DNA of 64,000 bases from CAVWNR01 sp963756525. GTDB lineage: Bacteria; Actinomycetota; Actinomycetes; Mycobacteriales; Jatrophihabitantaceae. A model generated the notes under the pieces. That model worked only from the letters and a program-made list of their open reading frames with translations. It had not been told where the DNA came from and searched no databases. A program made the position numbers and the translations under genes. The stretch spans positions 620,001-684,000 of the forward strand of contig CAVWNR010000001.1 in NCBI GenBank assembly GCA_963756525.1, written 5' to 3'. The first letter of the stretch is position 1. The number at the start of each line of letters is the position of its first letter. Of this stretch, positions 7,581-16,118 are shown piece after piece.

Positions 7581-8714
7581 GTGGCGTCGACTCGGACCCC
7601 CACCCGTGTTCGCCCTCATCTGCTCGCGGTCGCCGCAGCCGCCGCCATGGTGGCAGCACTCGCCGTGCTGCCCGGCGTCGCGGGCGCCGATCCCGGCCAG
7701 CCTCCGCAACCGACGGTCGCGTCGGTAACCACGAAGCTGGACGGGCTCGCCCGGCAGAACGAAGCGCTCACCGAGCAGTACAACCTCGCGCAGAGCAACG
7801 TCGGCAGCCTGCAGCGCGCCGCCGACGCCGCTCGACGCGACGCCGCGCAGGCCGCTGCCGGACTCGCGGCCGCGCAGGTGCTGCTCAACCGGGCGCTCAC
7901 CGAGCAGTACGAAGGCTCGGCGTTCAGCACCGCCGGCGCGCTGCTGACCAGTCAGAGCGGCCAGAGCTATCTGGACAAGCTGACGTCGCTAGGTCTGCTG
8001 TCCGTGCACCGTGCCGACATGGTCGCCGATTTGAAGGCGGCGAAGGCCAAGGCACAGGCGGCGCAGCAGGCGGCCGCCACCAAGCTGGCCCAGGCCGAGG
8101 CCGCGCTCGCGGCGATCGGCAAGCAGCGCGATCAGATCGTGGCCGACACCGCCCGGTTCAAGGCCCTGCTGGCGACGCTGACCGCTGCCCAGCAGCAGGC
8201 CTACCGCATGCGCAACGTGGTCGCCAACACCCAGGCGCAGGCACAGGCGCGGGTCGCGCAGGCCCAAACCCAAGCCCAGCCGCAGGCGCAGGCCGCGCCG
8301 GCACCATCGCCGGCACCATCGCCGGCCCAGGCGTCCACGACCCAGGTTCACGCGGGCAACGCGGCTGCGCAGAAGGCGGTGAACTTCGCGCTGGCGCAGG
8401 TCGGCAAGGCCTACGTGTTCGCCGCCTCCGGGCCGGACGCGTTCGACTGCTCCGGGCTGACGATGGCGGCCTGGGCGCAGGCGGGCGTGTCACTACCGCA
8501 CTTCGCCGCCACGCAGTACAACTACGGCACGCACGTGACCGCCGACCAGCTCCAGCCCGGCGACCTGATCTTCCTGTACCAGCCGATCTCGCACGTCGAG
8601 ATCTACATCGGCAACGGGCAGGCGGTCTCGGCGGCGGACGAGGCCGAGGGCATCGTCATCGTCAACATCGCTCGGGACATGAGCGACTGGGCGGGCGCCA
8701 CCCGGCTGAGCTGA
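7581..8714 (+). CDS. Secreted NlpC/P60 peptidoglycan endopeptidase (RipA/Rv2190c-like)
   Basis: The 377-residue protein has a signal peptide at about 1-36 (cleavage near AGA-DP) and a long Ala/Gln/Lys coiled coil from about 45 to 235. A Pro-Ala linker with repeated APSP units precedes the NlpC/P60 domain from about 262. The catalytic Cys is C290 (DAFDCSGL) and the His is H338 (SHVEIYIG). It should cut D-Glu-mDAP links in peptidoglycan during division or growth. A GGAG at 7567-7570 precedes GTG 7581. It lies directly behind the c-di-AMP riboswitch. Confidence 0.94.
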   Translation: MASTRTPTRVRPHLLAVAAAAAMVAALAVLPGVAGADPGQPPQPTVASVTTKLDGLARQNEALTEQYNLAQSNVGSLQRAADAARRDAAQAAAGLAAAQVLLNRALTEQYEGSAFSTAGALLTSQSGQSYLDKLTSLGLLSVHRADMVADLKAAKAKAQAAQQAAATKLAQAEAALAAIGKQRDQIVADTARFKALLATLTAAQQQAYRMRNVVANTQAQAQARVAQAQTQAQPQAQAAPAPSPAPSPAQASTTQVHAGNAAAQKAVNFALAQVGKAYVFAASGPDAFDCSGLTMAAWAQAGVSLPHFAATQYNYGTHVTADQLQPGDLIFLYQPISHVEIYIGNGQAVSAADEAEGIVIVNIARDMSDWAGATRLS

Positions 8715-8739
8715 GCGACGCCGCGGCGGCGCGCCAGCG

Positions 8740-9861
8740 ATGAGGCGGGTGCTGGTCGTCACGAACGACTTCCCGCCGCGCCGCGGCGGTATCCAGTCGT
8801 TCGTGCACGCGGTGACGCTGCGGCTGCCGCCCGGCTCGGTCGCGGTGTATGCGTCCGACCACCGCGGCGCCGCCGAGTTCGACGCGGCGCAGCCGTTTCC
8901 GGTGGTCCGGCATCCCACCGGGCTGCTGCTGCCGACCCCGGCCACCCGGCGCCGCGTCGTCGCCGCCGCACGGGACTTCGGCGCCACCGCCGCATGGTTC
9001 GGCGCGGCCGCTCCGCTCGGCCTGCTCGCTCCCGCGCTGCGCGAGGCCGGCGTCGAGCGGATCGTGGCCACCACGCACGGCCACGAAGCAGGCTGGGCGA
9101 TCCTGCCTGGCGCGCGTGCGGTGCTGCGCCGCATCGCCGCCGGCTGCGACGTCGTCACCTACCTCGGCGAGTACACCCGCCGCCGGCTGGCCCGGGCGCT
9201 CGGCGAACGTACGATGCTGCGGCAGCTCACCCCCGGCGTCGACATCGGCACGTTCCGCACGGATGTCGAGGGCTCCGCGGTGCGGGATCGCCACCGGCTC
9301 GGCGGTCGGCCGGTCGTCGTGTGCGTGTCGCGTCTGGTACCACGCAAGGGCCAGGATGTGCTGATCCGCGCCCTGCCGGCGATCCGCCGTGCCGTCCCGC
9401 AGAGCGCGCTGCTGCTGGTCGGCAGCGGGCGCTACCAGGCAGCGCTGCAGCGGCTGGCCGAACGTCGCGGTGTCGGTGAGCACGTCGTGTTCGCGGGCGC
9501 GGTCTCCGAGGAGGAACTGCCCGCGCACTTCGCAGCGGGCGACGTGTTCGCGATGCCCTGCCGCACCCGACGGTTCGGGCTGGACGTGGAGGGCCTCGGC
9601 ATCGTCTACCTGGAGGCGTCCGCGATCGGCCTGGCCGTGGTGGCGGGGAACTCCGGCGGCGCCCCGGACGCGGTGCGCAACGGGGAGAGCGGGTACGTCG
9701 TGGACGGGCGGGACGTCGAGGCCGTCGCGGCGACGGTCGCCGGGCTGCTGTGCGACCCCGCCCGGCGCGCCGAGCTGGGTGCGGCCGGCCGGCGTTGGGT
9801 GGAGCAGGAGTGGCGCTGGGAGGTGATCGCCGCCCGGCTGCAGGAGATGCTGCAGGCATAG
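8740..9861 (+). CDS. pimB: GDP-mannose-dependent phosphatidylinositol mannosyltransferase PimB-like (GT4)
   Basis: The 373-residue GT-B enzyme begins RVLVVTNDFPPRRGGIQSFV, the acceptor-domain glycine loop of PimB-type GT4 enzymes. It has CVSRLVPRKGQDVLI at the donor-domain start and the nucleotide-sugar motif DVEGLGIVYLEASAIGLAVVAGNSGGAPDAV. By family it adds the second mannose to phosphatidylinositol monomannoside at the inner membrane face. The context (NlpC/P60 upstream, SRPBCC downstream) matches M. tuberculosis Rv2188c. Substrate specificity is inferred from similarity and order. Confidence 0.88.
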   Translation: MRRVLVVTNDFPPRRGGIQSFVHAVTLRLPPGSVAVYASDHRGAAEFDAAQPFPVVRHPTGLLLPTPATRRRVVAAARDFGATAAWFGAAAPLGLLAPALREAGVERIVATTHGHEAGWAILPGARAVLRRIAAGCDVVTYLGEYTRRRLARALGERTMLRQLTPGVDIGTFRTDVEGSAVRDRHRLGGRPVVVCVSRLVPRKGQDVLIRALPAIRRAVPQSALLLVGSGRYQAALQRLAERRGVGEHVVFAGAVSEEELPAHFAAGDVFAMPCRTRRFGLDVEGLGIVYLEASAIGLAVVAGNSGGAPDAVRNGESGYVVDGRDVEAVAATVAGLLCDPARRAELGAAGRRWVEQEWRWEVIAARLQEMLQA

Positions 9862-9900
9862 CGGCTGCGCGATCGCGCCGGCGGCTGCGCGATCGCACCG
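9861..9900. repeat. 20-bp tandem duplication
   Basis: Two 20-bp units starting GCGGCTGCGCGATCGC lie head to tail directly after the pimB stop, with one difference (gccg versus accg at the end). Each holds the octamer palindrome GCGATCGC. No function is evident. Confidence 0.8.
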
Positions 9901-9941
9901 GCGCTGTGCGCCGCACCGGGAGGCGCCGGCCCATCGGACGG

Positions 9942-9947
9942 TAGCCT
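9942..9947 (+). promoter_or_regulatory. -10 box for the leaderless SRPBCC gene
   Basis: TAGCCT is seven bases before ATG 9955, with no Shine-Dalgarno. This separates the SRPBCC-ArsA operon from pimB. Confidence 0.5.
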
Positions 9948-9954
9948 CACCGCC

Positions 9955-10398
9955 ATGGCCGACCAGTCCACCCAGTCGATCATGATCAATGCCGCGCCGG
10001 GCGACATCATGGCCGTCATCGCCGACTTTCCCGCCTACCCGCAGTGGGCCGGCTCGATCAAGCAAGTCGACGTGATCGACCCGGGTGACAGTGGCCGGGC
10101 AAGGCGAGTGCACTTCGCGATCGACGCAGGCGTGGTCAAGGACCAGTACGACCTCGAATACGCGTGGACCGGCGACAGCAAGGTGGAGTGGCACCTCGTC
10201 AAGGGCCAGATGCAGCGGATGCAGCAGGGCTCGTACACGCTGCGGCCCTCGGACGACGCTACCGAGGTGACGTACTCGCTCGCCGTCGACCTCGCGATCC
10301 CGATGCTCGGCATGCTCAAGCGCAAAGCCGAGCGGGTGGTCATGGATACCGCGCTGAAGGAGCTGAAGAAGCGCGTCGAGTCCCACGTGAGCAGCTGA
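9955..10398 (+). CDS. SRPBCC (START/polyketide cyclase-like) family protein, Rv2185c type
   Basis: The 147-residue protein shows the helix-grip fold: an N-terminal strand (QSIMINAAPGDIMAVIADFPAYPQWAGSI), a set of antiparallel strands, and a long C-terminal helix (ALKELKKRVESHV). The fold binds hydrophobic ligands in a cavity, and no catalytic residues can be assigned. It leads an apparent operon with the ArsA-like ATPase three bases downstream, an association conserved in actinobacteria (Rv2185c-Rv2184c-Rv2183c). Confidence 0.9.
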   Translation: MADQSTQSIMINAAPGDIMAVIADFPAYPQWAGSIKQVDVIDPGDSGRARRVHFAIDAGVVKDQYDLEYAWTGDSKVEWHLVKGQMQRMQQGSYTLRPSDDATEVTYSLAVDLAIPMLGMLKRKAERVVMDTALKELKKRVESHVSS

Positions 10399-10401
10399 CC
10401 G

Positions 10402-11601
10402 ATGCGGATAGTGCTCTTCACCGGCAAGGGCGGGGTCGGCAAGACGACGGCGGCGTCGGCGACCGCGCTCCGGCTGGCTGACCGGGGTGTCAAGACGCTG
10501 CTGCTGTCGACGGATTCGGCGCACTCGCTCGGCGACGCGCTGGCGACGGAGTTGGGCGGCGAACCGGTAGAGGTCGCCGACGGCCTGTGGGCGGTGCAGG
10601 TCGACACCCAGCGGCGGCTCGAGGCAGCCTGGCGCGACGTCCAGCACTACCTGATCGATCTGCTCAGCCGTGGCGGCGTCGACCCGATCACCGCGGAGGA
10701 GCTTGCCGTGCTTCCCGGTGTCGAGGAAGTGCTCGCACTGCTCGCGGTCCGCGACTTCGCCGTCGGCGGCCAGTGGGACGCGCTGGTCGTCGACTGCGCG
10801 CCGACCGCCGAGACGCTGCGCCTTCTCGCGCTCCCGGAGGCGCTGACCTGGTACCTGGGCAAGGTGTTTCCGGCGCATCGGCGGCTCGCTCGCGGCATCC
10901 GCCCGTTCGCCGCCGTACTGGGACGCGGCGACGCCATCCCGCCCGACGGCCTGTTCGACGCGTTGCTGCGGCTCAACGACGAGCTGGCGTCGGTGCGCAC
11001 GCTTCTCGGCGACCCGCAGGTGTGCACGGTTCGCCTGGTGCTGACCCCCGAGTCGGTGGTGGCCGCGGAGGCGCGGCGGACGTTCACCGCGCTGACGCTG
11101 TATGGCTACCGGGTCGACCTGGTGATCGCGAACCGCGTCTTCCCGCCCGGACAGGACGCATTCCGCAGAGGCTGGATCGCCTCGCAGCGCAGGCAGCTCG
11201 CCGAGCTGCGGGAGTCGTTCGCCGGGCTCCCCGTCCGCGAGATCGCCTACCAGCCGGCGGAGCCGGTCGGCGTCCCTGCGCTGCGCGAGCTGGCCGGCGC
11301 GCTCTACCCCGACGGTGCCGACCCGGCCGGGACGGCCCGGCCGGCCGAGCTGCTGCGCGTCGACGCCGACGGCGACGAGTTCCTGCTGCGGATGTCGCTG
11401 CCCCTCGTCGAGCGAGCGGGCGTCGATGCGGCGCGCGCCGGCGACGACCTGGTGCTCACCGTCGCCGGGCACCGCCGGGTGCTGGCCCTGCCGAGCGTGC
11501 TGCGACGCTGCTCGGTCGTCGGCGGAGAGTACGCGGACGGTGAGCTGCGCGTCCGGTTCCGGCCGGATCCGGCCCTCTGGCCGGGGCGGGGCACGTCATG
11601 A
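10402..11601 (+). CDS. ArsA/GET3-like P-loop ATPase
   Basis: The 399-residue SIMIBI-class ATPase has a deviant Walker A motif GKGGVGKTT near residues 8-16, a switch I-like LLLSTDSAHSLGDAL, and VVDCAPTAETLRLLALPEAL as Walker B/switch II. The C-terminal part contains a small beta-rich domain resembling an Hsp20-type tail. Relatives include arsenite-pump ATPases and membrane-protein targeting factors. No ars genes lie nearby, so arsenite resistance is unlikely. Its stop overlaps the next start as ATGA. Confidence 0.88.
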   Translation: MRIVLFTGKGGVGKTTAASATALRLADRGVKTLLLSTDSAHSLGDALATELGGEPVEVADGLWAVQVDTQRRLEAAWRDVQHYLIDLLSRGGVDPITAEELAVLPGVEEVLALLAVRDFAVGGQWDALVVDCAPTAETLRLLALPEALTWYLGKVFPAHRRLARGIRPFAAVLGRGDAIPPDGLFDALLRLNDELASVRTLLGDPQVCTVRLVLTPESVVAAEARRTFTALTLYGYRVDLVIANRVFPPGQDAFRRGWIASQRRQLAELRESFAGLPVREIAYQPAEPVGVPALRELAGALYPDGADPAGTARPAELLRVDADGDEFLLRMSLPLVERAGVDAARAGDDLVLTVAGHRRVLALPSVLRRCSVVGGEYADGELRVRFRPDPALWPGRGTS

Positions 11602-11951
11602 GCGAGGCCGGCAACGGGGGCATCGGCGGGGCCGGGGGCGTCGGCAGCATCGGCGAGGAGGCCGCGAAGCTGGTCGAGGCCGTACACGAGTGGGCCCGGC
11701 GCAGCCTCGGCGATCCGGCCACCGCGCACATCGCCACCGGCGCAGCGGAGTGCAGCTACTGCCCGGTCTGCCAGTTGATCGCGGTGCTGCGCGGCGACCG
11801 GCCCGAGGTGACGGCGCGGCTGGCGGACGTCGGCTCCGCGGTGGTGACGGCGCTGCGCGCGGCGCTGGACGGGATGCCGGACGGCACGAATCCGCCGCCG
11901 GCACAACAGCAGCGCGTGCAGCACATCGACCTGGACGACCCGCCCGAGTAG
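11598..11951 (+). CDS. Conserved hypothetical protein (Rv2183c/DUF5304-like)
   Basis: The 117-residue protein has a Gly-rich N-terminus, then the helix-CxxC segment HIATGAAECSYCPVCQLIAVLRGDRP, a helical stretch, and a Pro/acidic tail. The CxxC pair may bind metal. It is translationally coupled to the ArsA-like ATPase by a four-base ATGA overlap and is conserved beside it in actinobacteria, suggesting a joint but unknown role. Confidence 0.85.
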   Translation: MSEAGNGGIGGAGGVGSIGEEAAKLVEAVHEWARRSLGDPATAHIATGAAECSYCPVCQLIAVLRGDRPEVTARLADVGSAVVTALRAALDGMPDGTNPPPAQQQRVQHIDLDDPPE

Positions 11952-11960
11952 GCGCCCGGG

Positions 11961-12908
11961 ATGCCCCTCGCGATCGGTGTGGACATCGGCGGCACCAAGG
12001 TGGCTGCCGGGGTCGTCGACGACGGCGGCAAGGTGATCGACACGGCGCTGCGCGGCACGCCGGGCCACGACGTCGCAGAGACAGAGCAGATCATCGCCGA
12101 GGTCGTCGCCGAGCTGACCGCCCGGCACGAGGTCGTCGCGGTCGGTATCGGCGCGGCGGGCTGGATCGCGAACGACCGCGCCACAGTCCTGTTCTCGCCG
12201 CACCTCGCCTGGCGCGACGAGCCGCTGCGCGACGCGCTCGCCGGGCGGATCGGCTCGCCGGTGACCGTCGAGAACGATGCCAACGCTGCGGCCTGGGCGG
12301 AGTACCGCTTCGGGGCTGCCCGAGGCGCGCGGGTCGTCGTCTGCGTCACGCTCGGCACCGGCATCGGCGGCGGCATGGTCGTCAGCGGCGTGCTGTACCG
12401 GGGCGCGTACGGCGTGGGCTGCGAGTTCGGGCACATGACCGTCGTGCCGGACGGGCGGCGCTGCGCCTGCGGCAACCGCGGCTGCTGGGAGATGTACGCC
12501 TCGGGCACCGCGCTGGCCCGCGACGCCCGCGAGCTCGCCGACGTCTCGCCGGTCGCGGCGCACCGGCTCCTCGAGTTGGCCGGCGATGACCCCGAGGCGC
12601 TCACCGGCCCGCTCGTGACGGCGGCCGCCCGCGAGGGCGACCCGGCGGCGGTGGAGATCTACACGGCGATGGGCCAGTGGCTGGGTCGGGGCCTGGCGAA
12701 CCTGGCCGCGGTGATCGACCCGACGATCTTCGTCATCGGCGGGGGAGTCTCGCAGGCGGGCGACTTGCTCGTCGGCCCGGCGCGCGAGATGTTCGCCCGG
12801 TCGCTGACCGGGCGCGGCTTCCGGCCGCTCGCCGAGGTGCAGCTCGCCGAGCTGGGGCCGCAGGCCGGACTGGTCGGCGCCGCCGACCTCGCCCGCCGCC
12901 GGGTGTGA
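11961..12908 (+). CDS. ROK-family sugar kinase (probable glucokinase)
   Basis: The 315-residue protein has the ATP motif GVDIGGTKVAAGVVD at residues 6-20, VENDANAAAWAEYRFGAARG with the catalytic Asp, and the ROK zinc segment CACGNRGCWEMYASG. It would phosphorylate glucose to glucose-6-phosphate. The ROK family also includes mannose and N-acetylmannosamine kinases and transcriptional repressors; no helix-turn-helix is present here, so a kinase is favoured. It lies ten bases after the Rv2183c-like gene. Confidence 0.9.
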   Translation: MPLAIGVDIGGTKVAAGVVDDGGKVIDTALRGTPGHDVAETEQIIAEVVAELTARHEVVAVGIGAAGWIANDRATVLFSPHLAWRDEPLRDALAGRIGSPVTVENDANAAAWAEYRFGAARGARVVVCVTLGTGIGGGMVVSGVLYRGAYGVGCEFGHMTVVPDGRRCACGNRGCWEMYASGTALARDARELADVSPVAAHRLLELAGDDPEALTGPLVTAAAREGDPAAVEIYTAMGQWLGRGLANLAAVIDPTIFVIGGGVSQAGDLLVGPAREMFARSLTGRGFRPLAEVQLAELGPQAGLVGAADLARRRV

Positions 12909-12937
12909 CCCACGGAGGGTTCGGCAGAATCCGGCAC

Positions 12938-13627
12938 GTGCCGACCCTGCGACTGCTCAGTTACAACATCCGCGCGCTGCGCGACGACGGCGCCGCGGTG
13001 TCGCGGGTGATCCGAGACGCCGACCCGCACGTCGTCTGCATCCAGGAGGCGCCGCGCTTGCTGCGCTGGCGGGCGAGGACGGCGGCGATCGCGCGGCGCA
13101 GCGGGCTGGTAGTCGTCGCCGGGGGCGGCGGACCGGCCGCAGGGAACCTGCTGCTCTCGTCGCTCGCCGTCGACGTGGTGGCCACCCACGTCGTGCGCTT
13201 CACCAAAGACCAGGGCCTGCACCTGCGCGCCACGGTGATCGCCGTGCTGCACCTGGCGGGCCGGCGTTTCGCGGTCGCCGGCACGCACTTGGATCTCGCC
13301 GAGGCGCCCCGGCTGCGGCATGTCCGCGAGCTGCACACCGCCCTGGACAGCTACGTCCCGACCGACGTGCCGGTGATCGTGGCCGGCGACATGAACGACG
13401 ACCCCGGGACGCCCGTCTGGCAGGCGCTCGGGGCACGAGGCCGCGACGCATGGGCGGTGGCCGGCAGTGGCGCTGGTCTCACATCCACCGCGGTGCAGCC
13501 GAGCCGGCGCATCGACGCGGTGTTCGTCGACGAACGCCTGCCGGTGCTGTCTGCGCAGGTGATCGGCGGCGCCGACGTCCTGATCGCGAGCGACCACCGC
13601 CCGCTTCTCGTCGAGGTCGGGCTCTAG
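12938..13627 (+). CDS. Endonuclease/exonuclease/phosphatase (EEP) family protein
   Basis: The 229-residue protein has EEP motifs in order: LRLLSYNIRAL, VVCIQEAPRLL (catalytic Glu), FAVAGTHLDL, VIVAGDMNDDPGTPVW and IASDHRPLLVEV (terminal His). It is a small Mg-dependent phosphodiesterase acting on DNA, RNA or lipid headgroups; the substrate is not visible. The frame is open upstream, but GTG 12938 fits the domain start and follows CAGAAT by seven bases. Its 3' end faces the next gene two bases away. Confidence 0.87.
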   Translation: MPTLRLLSYNIRALRDDGAAVSRVIRDADPHVVCIQEAPRLLRWRARTAAIARRSGLVVVAGGGGPAAGNLLLSSLAVDVVATHVVRFTKDQGLHLRATVIAVLHLAGRRFAVAGTHLDLAEAPRLRHVRELHTALDSYVPTDVPVIVAGDMNDDPGTPVWQALGARGRDAWAVAGSGAGLTSTAVQPSRRIDAVFVDERLPVLSAQVIGGADVLIASDHRPLLVEVGL

Positions 13628-13629
13628 CG

Positions 13630-14313
13630 CTACACCACCGCGCCGTCGTCGCCGTCGTCCTCGTCGGGGCGATCGCGCAGCCGCATCACCAGCATCCCGG
13701 CGCCGATCAGGATGCCCGCCACGGCGGCCGGGAACACGACGCCGAAGGGCAGCCCCAGCAGGCCACCGAAGGCGAGCGTGGCGATGGATAGCGCGATGAT
13801 CACCAGCGCCCAGACGGTGAGTGCCGAGAGCCGCGGCAGGGGCGGCGGCGGCGGCGGGACGTAGTGCTCGTCCTCGGCGGCCGGCTGCATCTCCAACCGG
13901 GCGCGCCAGTCGGCGTCCTCGCTGGCCAGGTCGCGCTCGGCGGCACGAAGGGCGGCGATCGTGTCGACGTTCCAGTCGGCGACGATCGCCGCGAACTCGG
14001 CGTCGGTGTCGAGGGCGTCGAGCGGGTCGGTCAGCGGCGGATCGGATGGCGGCCCGGTGGTCTGCGACGCCCGCGCGGCCGAGGCGACGACCGTGCGCGC
14101 GTCCGAGCGGTCGTCGGCGGAGACGTAGAGCCGGGCGCGGCCGGCGCTCTCGGGCACCTGCAGGTAGGCGGGAATCCCGGCGCGGCGCAGCGCGGTCAGC
14201 AGCTCGTCGCCGAGCTCGGCCGCGACATCGGCCAGCGGGACGTAGGCGGCGGCGGTCAGCCCGTTGTCCCGGCGGCGGGGACGATCGGAGCGCGGCGCGG
14301 CGTCGAAGCTCAT
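13630..14313 (-). CDS. Conserved membrane protein with C-terminal helical hairpin
   Basis: The 227-residue protein has a soluble alpha/beta N-terminal part (ADVAAELGDELLTALRRAGIPAYLQVPES...LYVSADDRSDARTVV), a Pro-rich linker (VPPPPPPLPRL) near residue 155, two closely spaced membrane helices (about 165-205) and an acidic tail. Actinobacterial homologues occur next to the esterase gene. Function unknown. It follows the hydrolase gene by seven bases and is likely in the same operon. Confidence 0.82.
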   Translation of the reverse strand: MSFDAAPRSDRPRRRDNGLTAAAYVPLADVAAELGDELLTALRRAGIPAYLQVPESAGRARLYVSADDRSDARTVVASAARASQTTGPPSDPPLTDPLDALDTDAEFAAIVADWNVDTIAALRAAERDLASEDADWRARLEMQPAAEDEHYVPPPPPPLPRLSALTVWALVIIALSIATLAFGGLLGLPFGVVFPAAVAGILIGAGMLVMRLRDRPDEDDGDDGAVV

Positions 14314-14320
14314 CTGCGGC

Positions 14321-15082
14321 TCACGCCGGCTCGGCGGCGGTGCTGTGCTCGCGGATGAACTCGACGCTCCGGTCGAAGATCAACGGCGCGTCGTTGTCGA
14401 TCGTCGCGACGTGGTAACTGTCCTCGAGGATGATCTCCTGCACCGACGTCGAGGTCGCGCCCTGGTGCAGCAGCCGTCCGGACAGCGGCTCCACGACGTG
14501 GTCGACCCGGCTGCGGAACAGCAGAATCGGCGCGGTGACCTGCGCCAGGTCGGCCAGCACGACCCGCCACAGCTGCTGCAGCGACACGAACGCCTTCAGC
14601 GGCGTGCGGTCGTAGCTGAGCTCCTCGACGTTCGGCTTCTTGATGTCGCTGCCGATGCCCGACCGCGACGGGACGAACGGCGCCACGACCCGGGCGAAGC
14701 GCGCGTCGAACCGCTCGGTGCCGTAGGACGGGTTGATGAGGACGAGGCCGGCGACGCTGCCTGGATACTGCTCGGCGAGCCTGGTGACGAGGGTGGCGCC
14801 CATCGACAACCCGCAGGCGAACACCTGCTCGCACCGCGCCGTCAGCTCGTTGTAGGCACGCTCGACCTCGGCGTACCAGTCCGGCCAGCGGGTGCGGTTC
14901 ATCTCCTGCCAGCTGGTGCCGTGCCCGGGCAGGCGCGGCAGCCGCACGGAATAGCCGGCGGCGGCCAGATGCTCGGCCCAGGAACGCATGCTCGCCGGCG
15001 TCCCGGTGAAGCCGTGGCTGACCACCACGCCGACCGGCCCGCGGTCGGCGGCGAACGGCTCGGCGCCGGGCATCAACGGCAC
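14321..15082 (-). CDS. Alpha/beta hydrolase (carboxylesterase/monoacylglycerol lipase-like)
   Basis: The 253-residue serine hydrolase has an oxyanion-loop HGFTGTPASM and a nucleophile elbow GLSMG. Predicted catalytic residues are Ser93, Asp194 (SRVDHVV) and His224 (DSYHVAT). It resembles bacterial Est30-type carboxylesterases and monoacylglycerol lipases. The frame is open upstream to 15202; GTG 15082 was chosen because GAGAGG sits six bases ahead. It is divergent from the acyltransferase gene, so the pair may serve lipid turnover. Confidence 0.9.
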   Translation of the reverse strand: MPLMPGAEPFAADRGPVGVVVSHGFTGTPASMRSWAEHLAAAGYSVRLPRLPGHGTSWQEMNRTRWPDWYAEVERAYNELTARCEQVFACGLSMGATLVTRLAEQYPGSVAGLVLINPSYGTERFDARFARVVAPFVPSRSGIGSDIKKPNVEELSYDRTPLKAFVSLQQLWRVVLADLAQVTAPILLFRSRVDHVVEPLSGRLLHQGATSTSVQEIILEDSYHVATIDNDAPLIFDRSVEFIREHSTAAEPA

Positions 15083-15225
15083 TGGCGACCTCTCTTCCGG
15101 CGAGCGGAGCTTTCGCGGCCACGGCGACGCGCGTGCCGCGCCGCCCGACGTCTCATCATGCCCGCCCGGGCGCCGCGGCGGCGAGCCCAGGTCGCGGACC
15201 ATGGACGCGCGGCGGACGGCGGCAC

Positions 15226-15231
15226 TAGTGT
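15226..15231 (+). promoter_or_regulatory. -10 box for the acyltransferase gene
   Basis: TAGTGT would start transcription near 15238, giving a leader of about 50 bases with GGAGGA at 15281. Confidence 0.4.
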
Positions 15232-15290
15232 CACCGCCAGAAGATCCGCGGCAGCAAAATCACCGCCGGTCCGGACCCCCGGAGGAATGG

Positions 15291-16064
15291 GTGTTGTACT
15301 GGCTCGCCAAGTTCGTGCTCATCGGCCCGTTCCTGCGCCTGCTGTGGCGGCCGTGGGCCGAGGGCCTCGAGCACGTCCCGGCCGACGGTCCGGCGATCAT
15401 CGCGAGCAACCACCTCTCGTTCTGCGACTCGTTCTTCATGCCGGTGCAGGTGCCGCGCAAGGTCACGTTCCTGGCCAAGGCGGAGTACTTCACCACACCG
15501 GGGTTGAAGGGCCGGCTCTCGCGGGCGTTCTTCGCCGGCGTCGGGCAGGTGCCGATCGACCGATCGGACTCCAACGCGGCCCGGGCGGCGATGAACACCG
15601 GGGTGCGGATCCTGCGGGGCGGCAACCTGCTCGGTATCTACCCGGAGGGCACGCGCTCCCCGGACGGTCGCCTGTACCGCGGCAAGACCGGGGTGGCGCG
15701 GATGGCGCTCGAGGCCGGCGTCGCGGTGATCCCGTGCGTCATGGTGAACACCGCGACGATCCAGCCGCCGGGACGGCCGTTCCCCAAGCTGCGCCCGCGG
15801 CCGGGCGTGCGCTTCGGCGCGCCGCTGGACTTCTCCCGCTACGAGGGGATGGCCGGCGACCGGTTCGTCGAGCGGTCGGTGACCGACCAGATCATGTACG
15901 CGCTGATGCAGATGTCCGGGCAGGAGTACGTCGACGTGTACGCGGCCAAGGTGAAGGCCGCGCAGGCCCACCGGCTCGGGTTCGGCGCGCGGCACGCCGA
16001 CCGGAAGGGCCCGCGCGAGCTTCGGGAGGCCGGCGACCGGTTCCCCTCCGAGCGCGCCGGCTGA
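15291..16064 (+). CDS. 1-acyl-sn-glycerol-3-phosphate acyltransferase (PlsC family)
   Basis: The 257-residue LPLAT enzyme has the catalytic NHLSFCD (H-x4-D) block, a second block around GQVPIDRSD, and YPEGTRSPDG, which binds the glycerol phosphate. An N-terminal membrane segment is present (VLYWLAKFVLIGPFLRLLW). It should acylate lysophosphatidic acid or a related lipid at the membrane; in the syntenic place M. tuberculosis has the acyltransferase Rv2182c. GTG 15291 follows GGAGGA by four bases. Confidence 0.9.
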   Translation: MLYWLAKFVLIGPFLRLLWRPWAEGLEHVPADGPAIIASNHLSFCDSFFMPVQVPRKVTFLAKAEYFTTPGLKGRLSRAFFAGVGQVPIDRSDSNAARAAMNTGVRILRGGNLLGIYPEGTRSPDGRLYRGKTGVARMALEAGVAVIPCVMVNTATIQPPGRPFPKLRPRPGVRFGAPLDFSRYEGMAGDRFVERSVTDQIMYALMQMSGQEYVDVYAAKVKAAQAHRLGFGARHADRKGPRELREAGDRFPSERAG

Positions 16065-16118
16065 ACTCGTGCCGTACCAGCGTGCCGGCTGTGCACCGGC
16101 CGGTTAGTGTCTGGCGGC

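Noticed and set aside
7565..8743. Alternative plus-strand frame starting ATG 7565 close behind the riboswitch
   Set aside because: It overlaps the NlpC/P60 gene in another frame and encodes low-complexity Arg/Ala/Gly; the GTG 7581 frame has signal peptide and catalytic Cys/His.
10402..11601. Arsenite efflux ATPase
   Set aside because: No arsB, arsR or arsC nearby, and the gene sits in a conserved SRPBCC-ATPase-Rv2183c operon.
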